Below are positions 18,394-26,491 of a DNA stretch of 64,000 nucleotides, piece by piece. The notes below the pieces were generated by a model. It saw nothing but the letters and a program-made list of their open reading frames with translations. It was not told the DNA's origin and ran no database searches. Source of the stretch: Runella slithyformis DSM 19594 (GTDB lineage: Bacteria > Bacteroidota > Bacteroidia > Cytophagales > Spirosomataceae). The stretch lies in contig NC_015703.1 in assembly GCF_000218895.1 (NCBI RefSeq), forward strand, positions 5,469,001 through 5,533,000, in the 5' to 3' direction. Made by a program: the position numbers and the translations under genes. How positions within the stretch are numbered: the stretch's first letter is position 1; every line of letters starts with the position of its first letter.

Positions 18394-18463
18394 ATCCACC
18401 AACCCGATCTTGGTGCGGGTGCCGCCGATGTCAATCCCGATTGCGCAGTTTTCCAAGTTTAAA
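18394..18463 (-). pseudogene. 70-bp direct repeat copy 2: ROK gene 5' remnant
   Basis: This is a near-perfect copy of bases 17401-17470 (69 of 70 identical). On the minus strand it would encode ENCAIGIDIGGTRTKIGLV and then lose the frame of the ROK gene. It begins 23 bp after the stop of the beta-helix fragment. This suggests that the ROK gene originally followed a beta-helix gene directly and that the segment 17471-18393 was inserted with duplication of the target. Confidence 0.8.
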
Positions 18464-18486
18464 AATGGATAGGTTTGACTGACAAT

Positions 18487-18685
18487 TCACTGCACTTCAT
18501 ATGCGCCACAGTCCATATTACCCCCTTTTGGTCGGGGAACATTCTGTGTTTTTTTGGGTGAGTAAATGCTTGGCGTACCCGCATCAATTACGAAACCAAG
18601 GGCTTTCACCGAAAAATTGGGCGAAGCCGGGTCGGTCATACGATTGACAAGCTGCGCGATTTTTGAGCAGAATGTGTTACGCACA
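18487..18685 (-). pseudogene. C-terminal fragment of a secreted parallel beta-helix protein
   Basis: About 65 residues in one minus-strand frame, ending at the TGA at 18487. The segment DPASPNFSVKALGFVIDAGT followed by RPKGGNMDCGAYEVQ is the typical end of right-handed beta-helix (polysaccharide-lyase-like, choice-of-anchor Q) proteins. No upstream part exists, because the frame runs directly into the end of the intact CBM9-like gene (stop at 18686) in another frame. It is therefore a gene remnant left by deletion or recombination. A start within the overlapping region cannot give a functional protein. Confidence 0.7.
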
Positions 18686-19489
18686 TTACACCACAAATTC
18701 AATTCGGCTCCATTTGTCAGGCAAATGCGTGTCATATATGCCGTGAGGCGTCAGGGCCATGGCGGGGTGCGGCTGCACTTCTTTTCCGCCGACCATCAGT
18801 TTTTGAAATCGTCCCAAAAACATCGTCCATATGTCGCCGGATGTTGGGGGAAGCCTGCGGCCGTTGGCTAATAATTCCAAACTGCTCCAGGGAATGGCTA
18901 TTTCCACACTCCAGCCTTGGTCGATGTCACGGTTATCGTTTAATGTTCCGTCGATCTGCACGGCCGTTTCCAAACCCGGCATGTCGAAATGCGTAAACGC
19001 CCAGCGAATCCCGCGCGGATGCGTGCCTTTCCAGAACGTAGCGCCGCTGCGGTCGTAATCACCGCCAAACGTGTACGCCTGCGGATGATGCACGTCAAAG
19101 AGAGGGATATCAAATTTGCTGCCTTTGGTGTACGCATCTTTCCAGATGAAAAACACTTCATAGACGGTATTGGCAGCGTTGATCTCCAATTCGTAATAAC
19201 AATCACCACCGTCGATAAACACTTCCAGGTCATTTTCCAAAAAAACAATGCTGTCGCGTTCTGTCTGAAAAGCCTCTACAAAAGGCTCCTCGGCCCGAAA
19301 AGCGATGTAGAGATGGGTATCGTTCCAAAGCACGGCCGTTTGGGTATTATACATTCCGGGCTCTCCGGTCACCATGTCCACGAGTCGTTGACTCCATTGG
19401 GCATTTTGCCAGACCTCTTTTTGGAGATTGCCGTCGATGGAAATCAACGATGTTATTTTTTGGGCTTGATAGTCAGGTGTTTTCATCAA
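18686..19489 (-). CDS. CBM9-like carbohydrate-binding domain protein
   Basis: 267 residues, essentially a single CBM9-like domain. SLISIDGNLQKEVWQNAQWS is the usual opening, followed by AVLWNDTHLYIAFRAEEP and NDLEVFIDGG. WSVEIAIPWSSL is near the C-terminal third, and the end is PDKWSRIEFVV. No signal peptide was found at MMKTPDYQ, so it may be cytoplasmic or start differently. Such proteins in Bacteroidota sugar loci probably bind oligosaccharides. It would be the head of the minus-strand run that once continued into the beta-helix and ROK genes. Confidence 0.8.
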   Translation of the reverse strand: MMKTPDYQAQKITSLISIDGNLQKEVWQNAQWSQRLVDMVTGEPGMYNTQTAVLWNDTHLYIAFRAEEPFVEAFQTERDSIVFLENDLEVFIDGGDCYYELEINAANTVYEVFFIWKDAYTKGSKFDIPLFDVHHPQAYTFGGDYDRSGATFWKGTHPRGIRWAFTHFDMPGLETAVQIDGTLNDNRDIDQGWSVEIAIPWSSLELLANGRRLPPTSGDIWTMFLGRFQKLMVGGKEVQPHPAMALTPHGIYDTHLPDKWSRIEFVV

Positions 19490-19586
19490 CCGGAATGGAA
19501 GTTATGACCAAATATATTGAATGTACGGGATTTTTCTGAGTGGTTCAGGCCATCAAAAGTCGAAGTTTTGTGGTGTGGAGCCTTTA

Positions 19587-20663
19587 TCAGCCGGCTAATT
19601 TCCTCATGACCATTTCCAACGGTCCGTTTTTATATTTTTTTGTCCACAAATCACTGAATGAACAACTGAGCAAAAAATAAACAATCGCAAATGTCAAAAT
19701 GATAAGCGGGTGAGTTGGTGCTTCATTTAACATTTCGTGACTAAGGGTTTTACCGGTAACTAATGACAGCATAAAAAATCCAAGGGTTAAATGAAGAATA
19801 TAATGTGTCAATGTCATTTGACCTGTGGATGCCAATAGCTTGGCAAGTGCAGTCTGCCCGAAGGCATTCCCGATAAAAATAAAAAGGCTTATTACAATCA
19901 ATCCAAACGATGCCGTCCCAACCATAAAAGGCAAAAATGGAGGCAGGTAGTCGGCTGTCAAATAATGCAGTACGTCCTTATCATTCGTAATATCGGTAGC
20001 GAAAAATTGAAGGACAACAGTGAAAATGTAAACAGAAACGCCTGTTACTAAAACTATTTTTGGGGTCTTATTCTCTTTCCAGTCCATTCGTCCTACGTAC
20101 ATTCCCAAAAAGAAATAGGCTATCCATGGAAAAATGGAATTCCAACCGTTGTAAAAGGTATTTCTTATAAAACCGGGTACGGTCCAAAAATCAGTGTACA
20201 TCAATGTGTTAAAATTCCAACCGGTTTCGTACGGGATCATCGCCAACAGAAGGTGAAAGATCACTATGGCAGAAAATGCAGCGTACAGGTAATATTTTTG
20301 GGGCAAAAAAAGGAACAGAACGGCAATGTGCATGTATCCTCCATAAAAATGCAATATATCTGCCGGCCACCAAAAGTAAAAAGCGATGCCCAACCCGAAA
20401 AGAAACCACGAACGTTTCGTGACAATCCTTTTCAGCGTGTTGCGTTCTTCCAACGAGTAGTCGTTTCTATTGGTCAGGAGTGAAACCCCCATCCCGGCAA
20501 GCATGACAAACAGGGTGCTTGAGTTGCCGTTGAATGCATTTAAAAAACCGCTTACTCCGTTGTGATCGGTATGGCTTCCAAAAACAGTATTAAAATTTAC
20601 GATAAACATTCCGAACACAGCGTAAGCTCTTGCCAAGTCAAATCCGATGATTCTCTTTTTCAT
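19587..20663 (-). CDS. DUF418 (YeiB-like) membrane protein
   Basis: 358 residues with about ten hydrophobic segments. The N-terminus RIIGFDLARAYAVFGMFIVNF and the C-terminus FSDLWTKKYKNGPLEMVMRKL are the hallmark ends of DUF418/YeiB proteins. The family is related to membrane acyltransferases, and its function is unknown. A Crp/Fnr-type palindrome lies 122 bp upstream (20785-20802), and a frameshifted Crp/Fnr regulator gene lies just before it on the same strand, so the regulator probably controls this gene. Confidence 0.8.
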   Translation of the reverse strand: MKKRIIGFDLARAYAVFGMFIVNFNTVFGSHTDHNGVSGFLNAFNGNSSTLFVMLAGMGVSLLTNRNDYSLEERNTLKRIVTKRSWFLFGLGIAFYFWWPADILHFYGGYMHIAVLFLFLPQKYYLYAAFSAIVIFHLLLAMIPYETGWNFNTLMYTDFWTVPGFIRNTFYNGWNSIFPWIAYFFLGMYVGRMDWKENKTPKIVLVTGVSVYIFTVVLQFFATDITNDKDVLHYLTADYLPPFLPFMVGTASFGLIVISLFIFIGNAFGQTALAKLLASTGQMTLTHYILHLTLGFFMLSLVTGKTLSHEMLNEAPTHPLIILTFAIVYFLLSCSFSDLWTKKYKNGPLEMVMRKLAG

Positions 20664-20784
20664 TTTTTCAGGGTATTGAAGTTATTTTAAGCCCAATAAC
20701 ACCTGCTGACAGAAGATACATCCAATGCATATTTCTCAGGTGTTTTCATTATTCTGCAAAATTCAGAAAAGAAAAACACCGGAA

Positions 20785-20802
20785 ATTTGACTTAGGTCAA
20801 AT
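20785..20802. promoter_or_regulatory. Crp/Fnr-type palindromic operator
   Basis: ATTTGAC-TTAG-GTCAAAT is a perfect palindrome with 7-bp arms around a 4-bp centre. It matches the TTGAC/T-N4-A/GTCAA pattern bound by Crp/Fnr-family regulators. It sits 12 bp after the stop of the frameshifted Crp/Fnr gene and 122 bp before the DUF418 start, so it probably regulates the DUF418 gene. Confidence 0.6.
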
Positions 20803-20813
20803 AATGCTGCCGC

Positions 20814-21379
20814 TTACACTTTAGCTCGTATTCTGCTTAACGTTTCGAGGGAAATACCGAGGTAAGACGCAATGATAGTGAGAGGAACGGTTTGAATACT
20901 ATGAGGACTTCGCTGAAGAATGTCTAAATAACGTTCTGTGGCGGTCATTGTGTAAAATTGAAATAATCTTTTTTCAACCCACATGGCATAATATTCCGCC
21001 AGCATTAAATCCAACGTAATTAATTTCGGGTATTTTTTTTAGCCTCCTGAAAAGCCCAGTAGTGCGTGATTGAAACCGACACCTCCGTTAACGCTTCAAT
21101 GCACTCACGGCTTGGCTGTTGAAGCGTATAGCTGTCGTAAGAAACAGCTAAGTCATTTTTAAAATAAAGCTCGGTGGTTATTTCTTTGCCGTCATTCAAA
21201 TAATATTTACGGGCTATGCCGCTTGTCAGCAGGTAGCTTTTGCCGCAGATTTCACTTTGTCTCAAAAGCAACTCCCCTTTTTTATAGGTTTTTTCCGAAG
21301 ATATACGTTGCAGTTCAATTAAAGTTTCCTCGTCAAGAGACGTGATGCAGCGGTTTATGTTGTCAATATAGGAGGTCAT
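20814..21379 (-). pseudogene. Crp/Fnr family regulator interrupted by a one-base frameshift
   Basis: The first 113 codons (from 21379) encode a cyclic-nucleotide-binding-like domain (MTSYIDNINRCITSLDEETL, KGELLLRQSEICGKSYLLTSG). The frame then stops at 21020 as AKKNTRN. Adding one A to the A8 run (T8 at 21033-21040 on the plus strand) restores AKKKYPKLITLDLMLAEYYAMW and continues to the HTH (IIASYLGISLETLSRIRAK), giving a 188-residue protein of normal family length. The defect is thus a one-base deletion in a homopolymer. It may be a true mutation, phase variation, transcriptional slippage or a sequencing error. Confidence 0.85.
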
Positions 21380-21435
21380 TGGAAGGGGCCGTTGCTGTTA
21401 TAAAATTTTCTAAAAAAACAGGTATTTTGGCAGAG

Positions 21436-22605
21436 CTACTCATTAAACTTCGGCAAGACCTCTTTTAGAAAACACATTAAACCCGTTACCCAAACGGTCT
21501 CTTCTTTTTGGTAAAATTCGCTTTCCGGCACCACAACATAACTTTGCGAAAGGGATAGATCGCGCCGACTTTCATAAAATCCCCGCGACAGGGTCGGAGC
21601 ATTCGTCAATTTAATTTCTATTCCGATTTTCTTTCCCGAAGGTGTAATGAGCACTACATCTATTTCGGCCCCTACCTGCGTACGATAGTAGAAAAATTGA
21701 TAATCTGACCCGACAGTACGGCGAATCTGTTCGATGACATATCCTTCCCACGACCCGCCTGCGGAAAGATTTCCTAACAGATCTTCATACGAATTGATTT
21801 TGGCCAAACGATGCAAAATTCCCGAATCACGTACATAAAGTTTAGGGGACTTGACCAACCGCTTACCGATATTGGCAAAGTAGGGTTGCAGGCGCGTTAT
21901 TAAAAAACTCCCTTCCAAAATGTCGAGATATTTACCGATCGTAGGTTGAGAGATACCGATGGAACGTGATAACTCAGCCACATTCAGGATATTTCCATTG
22001 ACTTGGGTGAGCATTGTTAATAGATTGCGCATGAGCGTTTGCGGAATTTCGTATCCCAGCGATTGTAAATCACGCTGAAGAAACGTCTCAATAAAATTAT
22101 CTGTCCAACGACGCATGAGCAGGTCAGTCGGCGCAAAAAGTGCATTGGGGAATCCTCCTCGCAGCCAATGAGATTGGAGCGGCGTTTGTTCAACCACTTC
22201 TTCCGCCGAAAAAGGGGTCAATTCGGAATAGGCAATTCTTCCCGCTAAGGTTTCTGAAAAATTTTTAAGAATACTCGGCGAAGCCGAACCCAACAGAATA
22301 AAACGAGCAGGCTCACGTTGGCGGTCAATCAGGGAACGAAGCTGCCCAAATAGTTGGGGCATGAGTTGAATTTCATCAATAATTACGCATTTATCGACGT
22401 GAGCTTCTAAATAAAAACCTGCTGATTGGAGCTTTGAACGGTCACTTTCGTCTTCCAGATCTAAATATAAACAAGGTTTTGTGAGTTGATGTTGTAGCCA
22501 ACGCGCCAAGGTCGTTTTCCCAACTTGACGAGGCCCAATGATACCGACCGCCGGAAAATAGCTGAGGTCGGCCATGATTTGTTGGGTAATTTTTCGATGA
22601 ATCAT
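21436..22605 (-). CDS. AAA ATPase with C-terminal DUF4143
   Basis: 389 residues from the ATG at 22605; a TTG two codons earlier is less likely. The Walker A motif GPRQVGKTT lies at 24-32 and the Walker B motif is KCVIIDEIQ. LLGSASPSILKNFSETLAGR follows, typical of this family. The DUF4143 part ends with GAEIDVVLITP...IGIEIK, a PD-(D/E)xK-like nuclease core in sequence, and an HTH-like segment ELSRSIGISQPTIGKYLDIL lies between the two. Function is unsettled. Such genes occur scattered and stand-alone in many prokaryotes. A long palindrome sits 11 bp upstream. Confidence 0.85.
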   Translation of the reverse strand: MIHRKITQQIMADLSYFPAVGIIGPRQVGKTTLARWLQHQLTKPCLYLDLEDESDRSKLQSAGFYLEAHVDKCVIIDEIQLMPQLFGQLRSLIDRQREPARFILLGSASPSILKNFSETLAGRIAYSELTPFSAEEVVEQTPLQSHWLRGGFPNALFAPTDLLMRRWTDNFIETFLQRDLQSLGYEIPQTLMRNLLTMLTQVNGNILNVAELSRSIGISQPTIGKYLDILEGSFLITRLQPYFANIGKRLVKSPKLYVRDSGILHRLAKINSYEDLLGNLSAGGSWEGYVIEQIRRTVGSDYQFFYYRTQVGAEIDVVLITPSGKKIGIEIKLTNAPTLSRGFYESRRDLSLSQSYVVVPESEFYQKEETVWVTGLMCFLKEVLPKFNE

Positions 22606-22616
22606 GGTCAAAAATA

Positions 22617-22668
22617 AAAATTAACCTTGAAAATATAAATCTGATTTTACATTTTCAAGGTTAATTTT
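22617..22668 (-). promoter_or_regulatory. 18-bp perfect inverted repeat before the DUF4143 gene
   Basis: The arms 22617-22634 and 22651-22668 are exact reverse complements (core TTAACCTTGAAAAT) around a 16-nt spacer. On the minus strand the hairpin is followed by TTTTTATTTTT, so it could terminate transcription from the upstream permease gene. It lies only 11 bp before the DUF4143 ATG, so it would also be part of that gene's leader, as an operator or attenuator. Confidence 0.6.
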
Positions 22669-22763
22669 CAAGAATACGCTTTTTGCCCGCTAAAAATCCA
22701 CCACTTACCCATGCTGAAAGGAAGCCAATAATTTACCATTGATAATAAATAAAGGAGAAAAGC

Positions 22764-23759
22764 TCAACGTGCCAATATTATCATCCCCAGTCCAAGGATA
22801 TAGCACAACAGCATCATATTCAACAAGTTATTGGTCCCCTTAGGGGCATTTTTAAATTCTTTCCAAATGTAGATCCCCCACACAGCGGCCACAATCGTAG
22901 CGCCCTGGCCGAGTCCGTACGAGATGGCGGGGCTGGCCTTTTCAGCGGCCAAAATACTGAACGACATGCCTGCATTCCAGATCATGCCTCCCAGCACTCC
23001 CATGAGGTGGTCGCGGCCACTGCCTTTGAAATACGCGGCGAACGACGTAGGTTTCCCCACAAACGGCCGATACATCAAAACGGTATTGAAGACAAAATTG
23101 CTCAGAAAAATACCGATGGCAAAAAACACCAAGGCCGTATAAGGGGTCAATTTTCCCGTTTCGGGCGCAGCAAAATTAACGGTCATCGACTGGGCAACGT
23201 ATTTATAAAAAAAGCCCATCAGTACGCCGGCGATCACGCTCAGCAGCAGTCCTTTGGTGGAAACCCCCGCCGTGGTACTGCTCAATTTGCGGTAGGCATT
23301 GGCGTTCAGTAAAATGGCCGCCGTCACCAAGGCTACGCCGCCAAACAGCAAAAGCACATTGCCGGCGGGCGCATCAATATAATTGACCACGACCCCGATT
23401 ACCAGCGCCAGCCCGATCCCTACCGGAAACGCTACCGACATACCCGCAATGGAAATGGCCGCTACCAGCAGAATATTGGCAATGTTGAAGACCACTCCGC
23501 CGATCAATGCCGATTGCAGATTGGCCGCGTCGGCTTGGGCATAATCGGCCATAAAGGAGCGTCCCTGCGCACCGTTGCTGCCCAGCGTAAAGGCCAACCC
23601 CAACGAAAACAGCAAAATACCGATGGTATAATCCCAGTAAAAAAGCTCAAAGCGCCAGCCTGAAGAGGCGAGTTTTTGGGTATTGGCCCACGACCCCCAG
23701 CAAAGCATGGTGATCAGACAAAAAATAACGGCCGCCGAATAGGTTTCAAGAATAAACAT
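22764..23759 (-). CDS. GRP/DMT-type sugar permease, probably for ribose
   Basis: 331 residues with ten predicted membrane helices. The opening CLITMLCWGSWANTQKLA and the C-terminal repeat WGIYIWKEFKNAP are typical of the glucose/ribose porter (GRP) family of the DMT superfamily. It is the last gene of an operon with a secreted ADP-ribosylglycohydrolase and ribokinase, which makes ribose or a ribosyl compound the likeliest cargo. It would act in the inner membrane. The substrate is inferred from neighbours. Confidence 0.75.
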   Translation of the reverse strand: MFILETYSAAVIFCLITMLCWGSWANTQKLASSGWRFELFYWDYTIGILLFSLGLAFTLGSNGAQGRSFMADYAQADAANLQSALIGGVVFNIANILLVAAISIAGMSVAFPVGIGLALVIGVVVNYIDAPAGNVLLLFGGVALVTAAILLNANAYRKLSSTTAGVSTKGLLLSVIAGVLMGFFYKYVAQSMTVNFAAPETGKLTPYTALVFFAIGIFLSNFVFNTVLMYRPFVGKPTSFAAYFKGSGRDHLMGVLGGMIWNAGMSFSILAAEKASPAISYGLGQGATIVAAVWGIYIWKEFKNAPKGTNNLLNMMLLCYILGLGMIILAR

Positions 23760-23830
23760 GGAAAGGTCGGTTTTAGAGGTTTAAGTAAAATGGGGTTTCC
23801 CGCTGCTGCGGACAATCACAGAGGCAATTT

Positions 23831-25378
23831 TTACTTTTTCCATGCGTTGGGAATGGCTTGGTCATCAAACACGATCCCGTAACTTAGGTGTAACGTATGA
23901 TCGGGGCTGGGATTCAGGAGCTTGAAACGTACTTTATGTTGGCCTTTGGGCAATTGGTATTTCCAAAACAGGTTAAAGCGCCGCTCTTTGAAGGCCGTGG
24001 GCAGTTTGACGGTTTCGATGGTCTTATTGTCCAAAATCACTTCCACTTCAAACACATAATCGCTTCCTTTATCATTTTTACGATTGGCGGAGCCATTGAA
24101 TACGTAGCCAATGCCCGAAAAAGGGATTTCCAATTCAGTGCTCAGCACCTTATCAATGGTCCGTTTTTCAACGGGAAAATGACCCGGGTGGCTCACCTCC
24201 AGACGAACGGGTTTGGGCGTTTGGGTGACAATGGTCACTTTGTCGGCATCTACCCTTCCTCCGTTTCGTTCGATCACCTGCAGGGCGTGCTTCATGCTGA
24301 TGGCATAGGTATCGTTGAGCGACATCGTCGTGTATTTGAAATCAATATCTTCGGCTTCTTTCAACCCCATTTTCCAGTAGGCGGGAATAGCGTCATAACC
24401 CAGCATCGTGCCCAATATCCCACCCGCGGATGCCGGGTTGCAATCGGAGTCCTGTCCGCAGCGGGTGCTGATCTCCAGCGTTTTCCCAAAATCTCCCTGC
24501 CCGTACAACAACCCGATGATGACGTAAGCGGCGTTGACGGTGGCATCAATGTTGAAGGTAGCAAATATGCCTTCGGGACAGGTACGGTCCGACGACCATT
24601 TCTTCTGAACCTCAAACCAGGTTTGTTTCCAATCGTTGGGGTATTGTTTGTGCCAGCGAATCACGTCGGCCATGCACCGGTAAAAATCACTTTGGGGCGG
24701 AATGGTTTTGAGGGCTTCGGTCACGACGTAATTGACGTCTTTTGATACGTACGCCAAGGAATACATCGCTCCCATGTACACGCCGCCGTACCAACCATCG
24801 CCGTAGTTCATGATATGGCCGATCTTATCGGAGATTTCCGAAGCCGTATTGGGCATTCCGGGCGACATCAGTCCCGCAAAATCCGCTTCAATCTGATAAT
24901 CAATAGCATCGGCCTGCGGATTATTGAGCCAATGTCCCGACTGCGGCGGCAGGATGCCGTTCAGGATGTTATACCGTCCTATTTGGTTGGCATGCCATAA
25001 GAAATAGTCCGCATTGGCGTAGGCTTTGGCGTGGGAAGCGACGGGCGCGTCGAGTCCTTCTTTTTCAAACACATCCACAAACGTCAGGTCCATGTAAATA
25101 TCATCGTACAGGCCCGGAATGTTGGTCATGGTCTGCTTGATGTAGCCGTCAAACCACGGAATCGGCTGATAATCATTGATCATAGTGCCGTTGTATTTGA
25201 ACTCGGTCGGACCGCCGAATGTACATCCGATCAATTGACCCGCCCAACCGCCTTTGAGTTTATCCTGCAACACCGATTTGGGGAGGGTCACCTTTTGGGC
25301 GTATAGCTGAAACGTAGGGACCGCCAAAAAAGAAGCGGCTACCATTTGAAAAAAAATCTTTTTTAAGATAATAAACAT
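23831..25378 (-). CDS. Secreted ADP-ribosylglycohydrolase family protein
   Basis: 515 residues with a signal peptide (about 1-27, ending LYAQ). The metal-site motifs of ADP-ribosylglycohydrolases are present as YDDIYMD (91-97) and CGQDSDCNP (307-315, the D-x-D that binds Mg). KLKGGWAGQLIGCTFGG near residue 40 is the usual opening. A C-terminal beta domain of about 130 residues follows. The enzyme would cleave N- or O-ribosyl bonds outside the inner membrane. One bp separates its start from the ribokinase stop, and the permease gene follows, so the set looks like one pathway for ribose release, import and phosphorylation. Confidence 0.8.
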   Translation of the reverse strand: MFIILKKIFFQMVAASFLAVPTFQLYAQKVTLPKSVLQDKLKGGWAGQLIGCTFGGPTEFKYNGTMINDYQPIPWFDGYIKQTMTNIPGLYDDIYMDLTFVDVFEKEGLDAPVASHAKAYANADYFLWHANQIGRYNILNGILPPQSGHWLNNPQADAIDYQIEADFAGLMSPGMPNTASEISDKIGHIMNYGDGWYGGVYMGAMYSLAYVSKDVNYVVTEALKTIPPQSDFYRCMADVIRWHKQYPNDWKQTWFEVQKKWSSDRTCPEGIFATFNIDATVNAAYVIIGLLYGQGDFGKTLEISTRCGQDSDCNPASAGGILGTMLGYDAIPAYWKMGLKEAEDIDFKYTTMSLNDTYAISMKHALQVIERNGGRVDADKVTIVTQTPKPVRLEVSHPGHFPVEKRTIDKVLSTELEIPFSGIGYVFNGSANRKNDKGSDYVFEVEVILDNKTIETVKLPTAFKERRFNLFWKYQLPKGQHKVRFKLLNPSPDHTLHLSYGIVFDDQAIPNAWKK

Positions 25379-25379
25379 A

Positions 25380-26321
25380 TTAGTGAGGAGTTATAGGAGT
25401 CATTAAGGATAAAGAGTCTACTTCTTTGCGCGTAGGTACGGATGCCTGTGCGCCCATCCGGGTGACCGAAATGGAGGCGGCCTTGCAGGCAAACGTCACG
25501 GCTTCCGTCAAAGATTTGTTTTCTGACAGAGCCACGACCAAGGCACCGTTGAACACATCACCGGCCGCCGTGGTATCGGTGGCGGTAACGGGCGGTGCCG
25601 CAATGAGTTGACCGCCGTCGGAATTGTACAAAAACGCGCCTTTAGCGCCGAGGGTGATGATCACATTTTTGAGACCTTTTGCCAAAAACCATGCGGCCGC
25701 CTCCCGGAGCGAATCAAGGTCGTGGGCCTCCACGGTCATGCCCGTGAGGAGTTTAGTCTCGGTTTCGTTGGGCGTAATGGCAAACAGATGGGCATAAATC
25801 TCGTCGGGCAGGGGCTGTGCGGGGGCCGGATTTAAAATAATGTTCAGTCCTTGATTTGCCCCCTGTTCAATGGTCGCAATGACAGTTTCGAGCGGAATCT
25901 CCAATTGCAGCAGGAGCAATCGGGCTTCCGGAACAGCTTCCAATGCCTGTATCACTTCGTGCGGACGCAAATGGCCATTGGCCCCGGGCGCGACCATGAT
26001 GCTGTTTTCGCCGCGCTCATCCACCCCGATCAGGGCCACGCCCGAAGGATTTTTAGGGTCCGCAAACACAAATTCAGTCCGAATCTTATCCTGCCGAAAG
26101 CCCTGAATGGCCTGTTTCCCAAAAATATCGTTGCCTACTTTCGCCACAAAGGTGACATCCGCGCCCAAACGCGCCGCCGCGACGGCCTGATTGGCTCCTT
26201 TCCCGCCGGGATTCATCAAAAATACCCCCCCAATGACAGTTTCGCCGGGGGCCGGCAGTTTGTTGGCTTTGACGACCATGTCGGTGTTGGAAGAACCGAT
26301 GACCAGTATTCGTTGCTGCAT
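25380..26321 (-). CDS. rbsK: Ribokinase
   Basis: 313 residues from the ATG at 26321, the start of conserved sequence; an earlier in-frame start lies at 26351. The PfkB family signatures are clear: NPGGKGANQAVAAARLG (about 42-58), GNDIFGKQAIQGF, and the catalytic C-terminal motif TDTTAAGDVFNGAL with the Asp base. The enzyme phosphorylates D-ribose at O5 in the cytoplasm, feeding the pentose phosphate pathway. As first gene of the operon with the secreted ADP-ribosylglycohydrolase and a sugar permease, it supports ribose as the compound handled. Confidence 0.88.
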   Translation of the reverse strand: MQQRILVIGSSNTDMVVKANKLPAPGETVIGGVFLMNPGGKGANQAVAAARLGADVTFVAKVGNDIFGKQAIQGFRQDKIRTEFVFADPKNPSGVALIGVDERGENSIMVAPGANGHLRPHEVIQALEAVPEARLLLLQLEIPLETVIATIEQGANQGLNIILNPAPAQPLPDEIYAHLFAITPNETETKLLTGMTVEAHDLDSLREAAAWFLAKGLKNVIITLGAKGAFLYNSDGGQLIAAPPVTATDTTAAGDVFNGALVVALSENKSLTEAVTFACKAASISVTRMGAQASVPTRKEVDSLSLMTPITPH

Positions 26322-26491
26322 GTTTAATATTTTTTGGATAATGCGTATCAATCGTTCAAATATCTACAGATAAAGTGATAGTATTGAGCCAATTATTTTG
26401 AATTTTGGTTACTTCTATAACTATTTTTATATTTTTAATTATCTCTATTTCAATTATATAATTCATAAATAAAGAGTTTTCTACTATTTGT

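Noticed and set aside
21020-21379. A stand-alone 119-residue cyclic-nucleotide-binding protein
   Set aside because: It ends right after a homopolymer, and the next frame continues with the expected rest of a Crp/Fnr protein.
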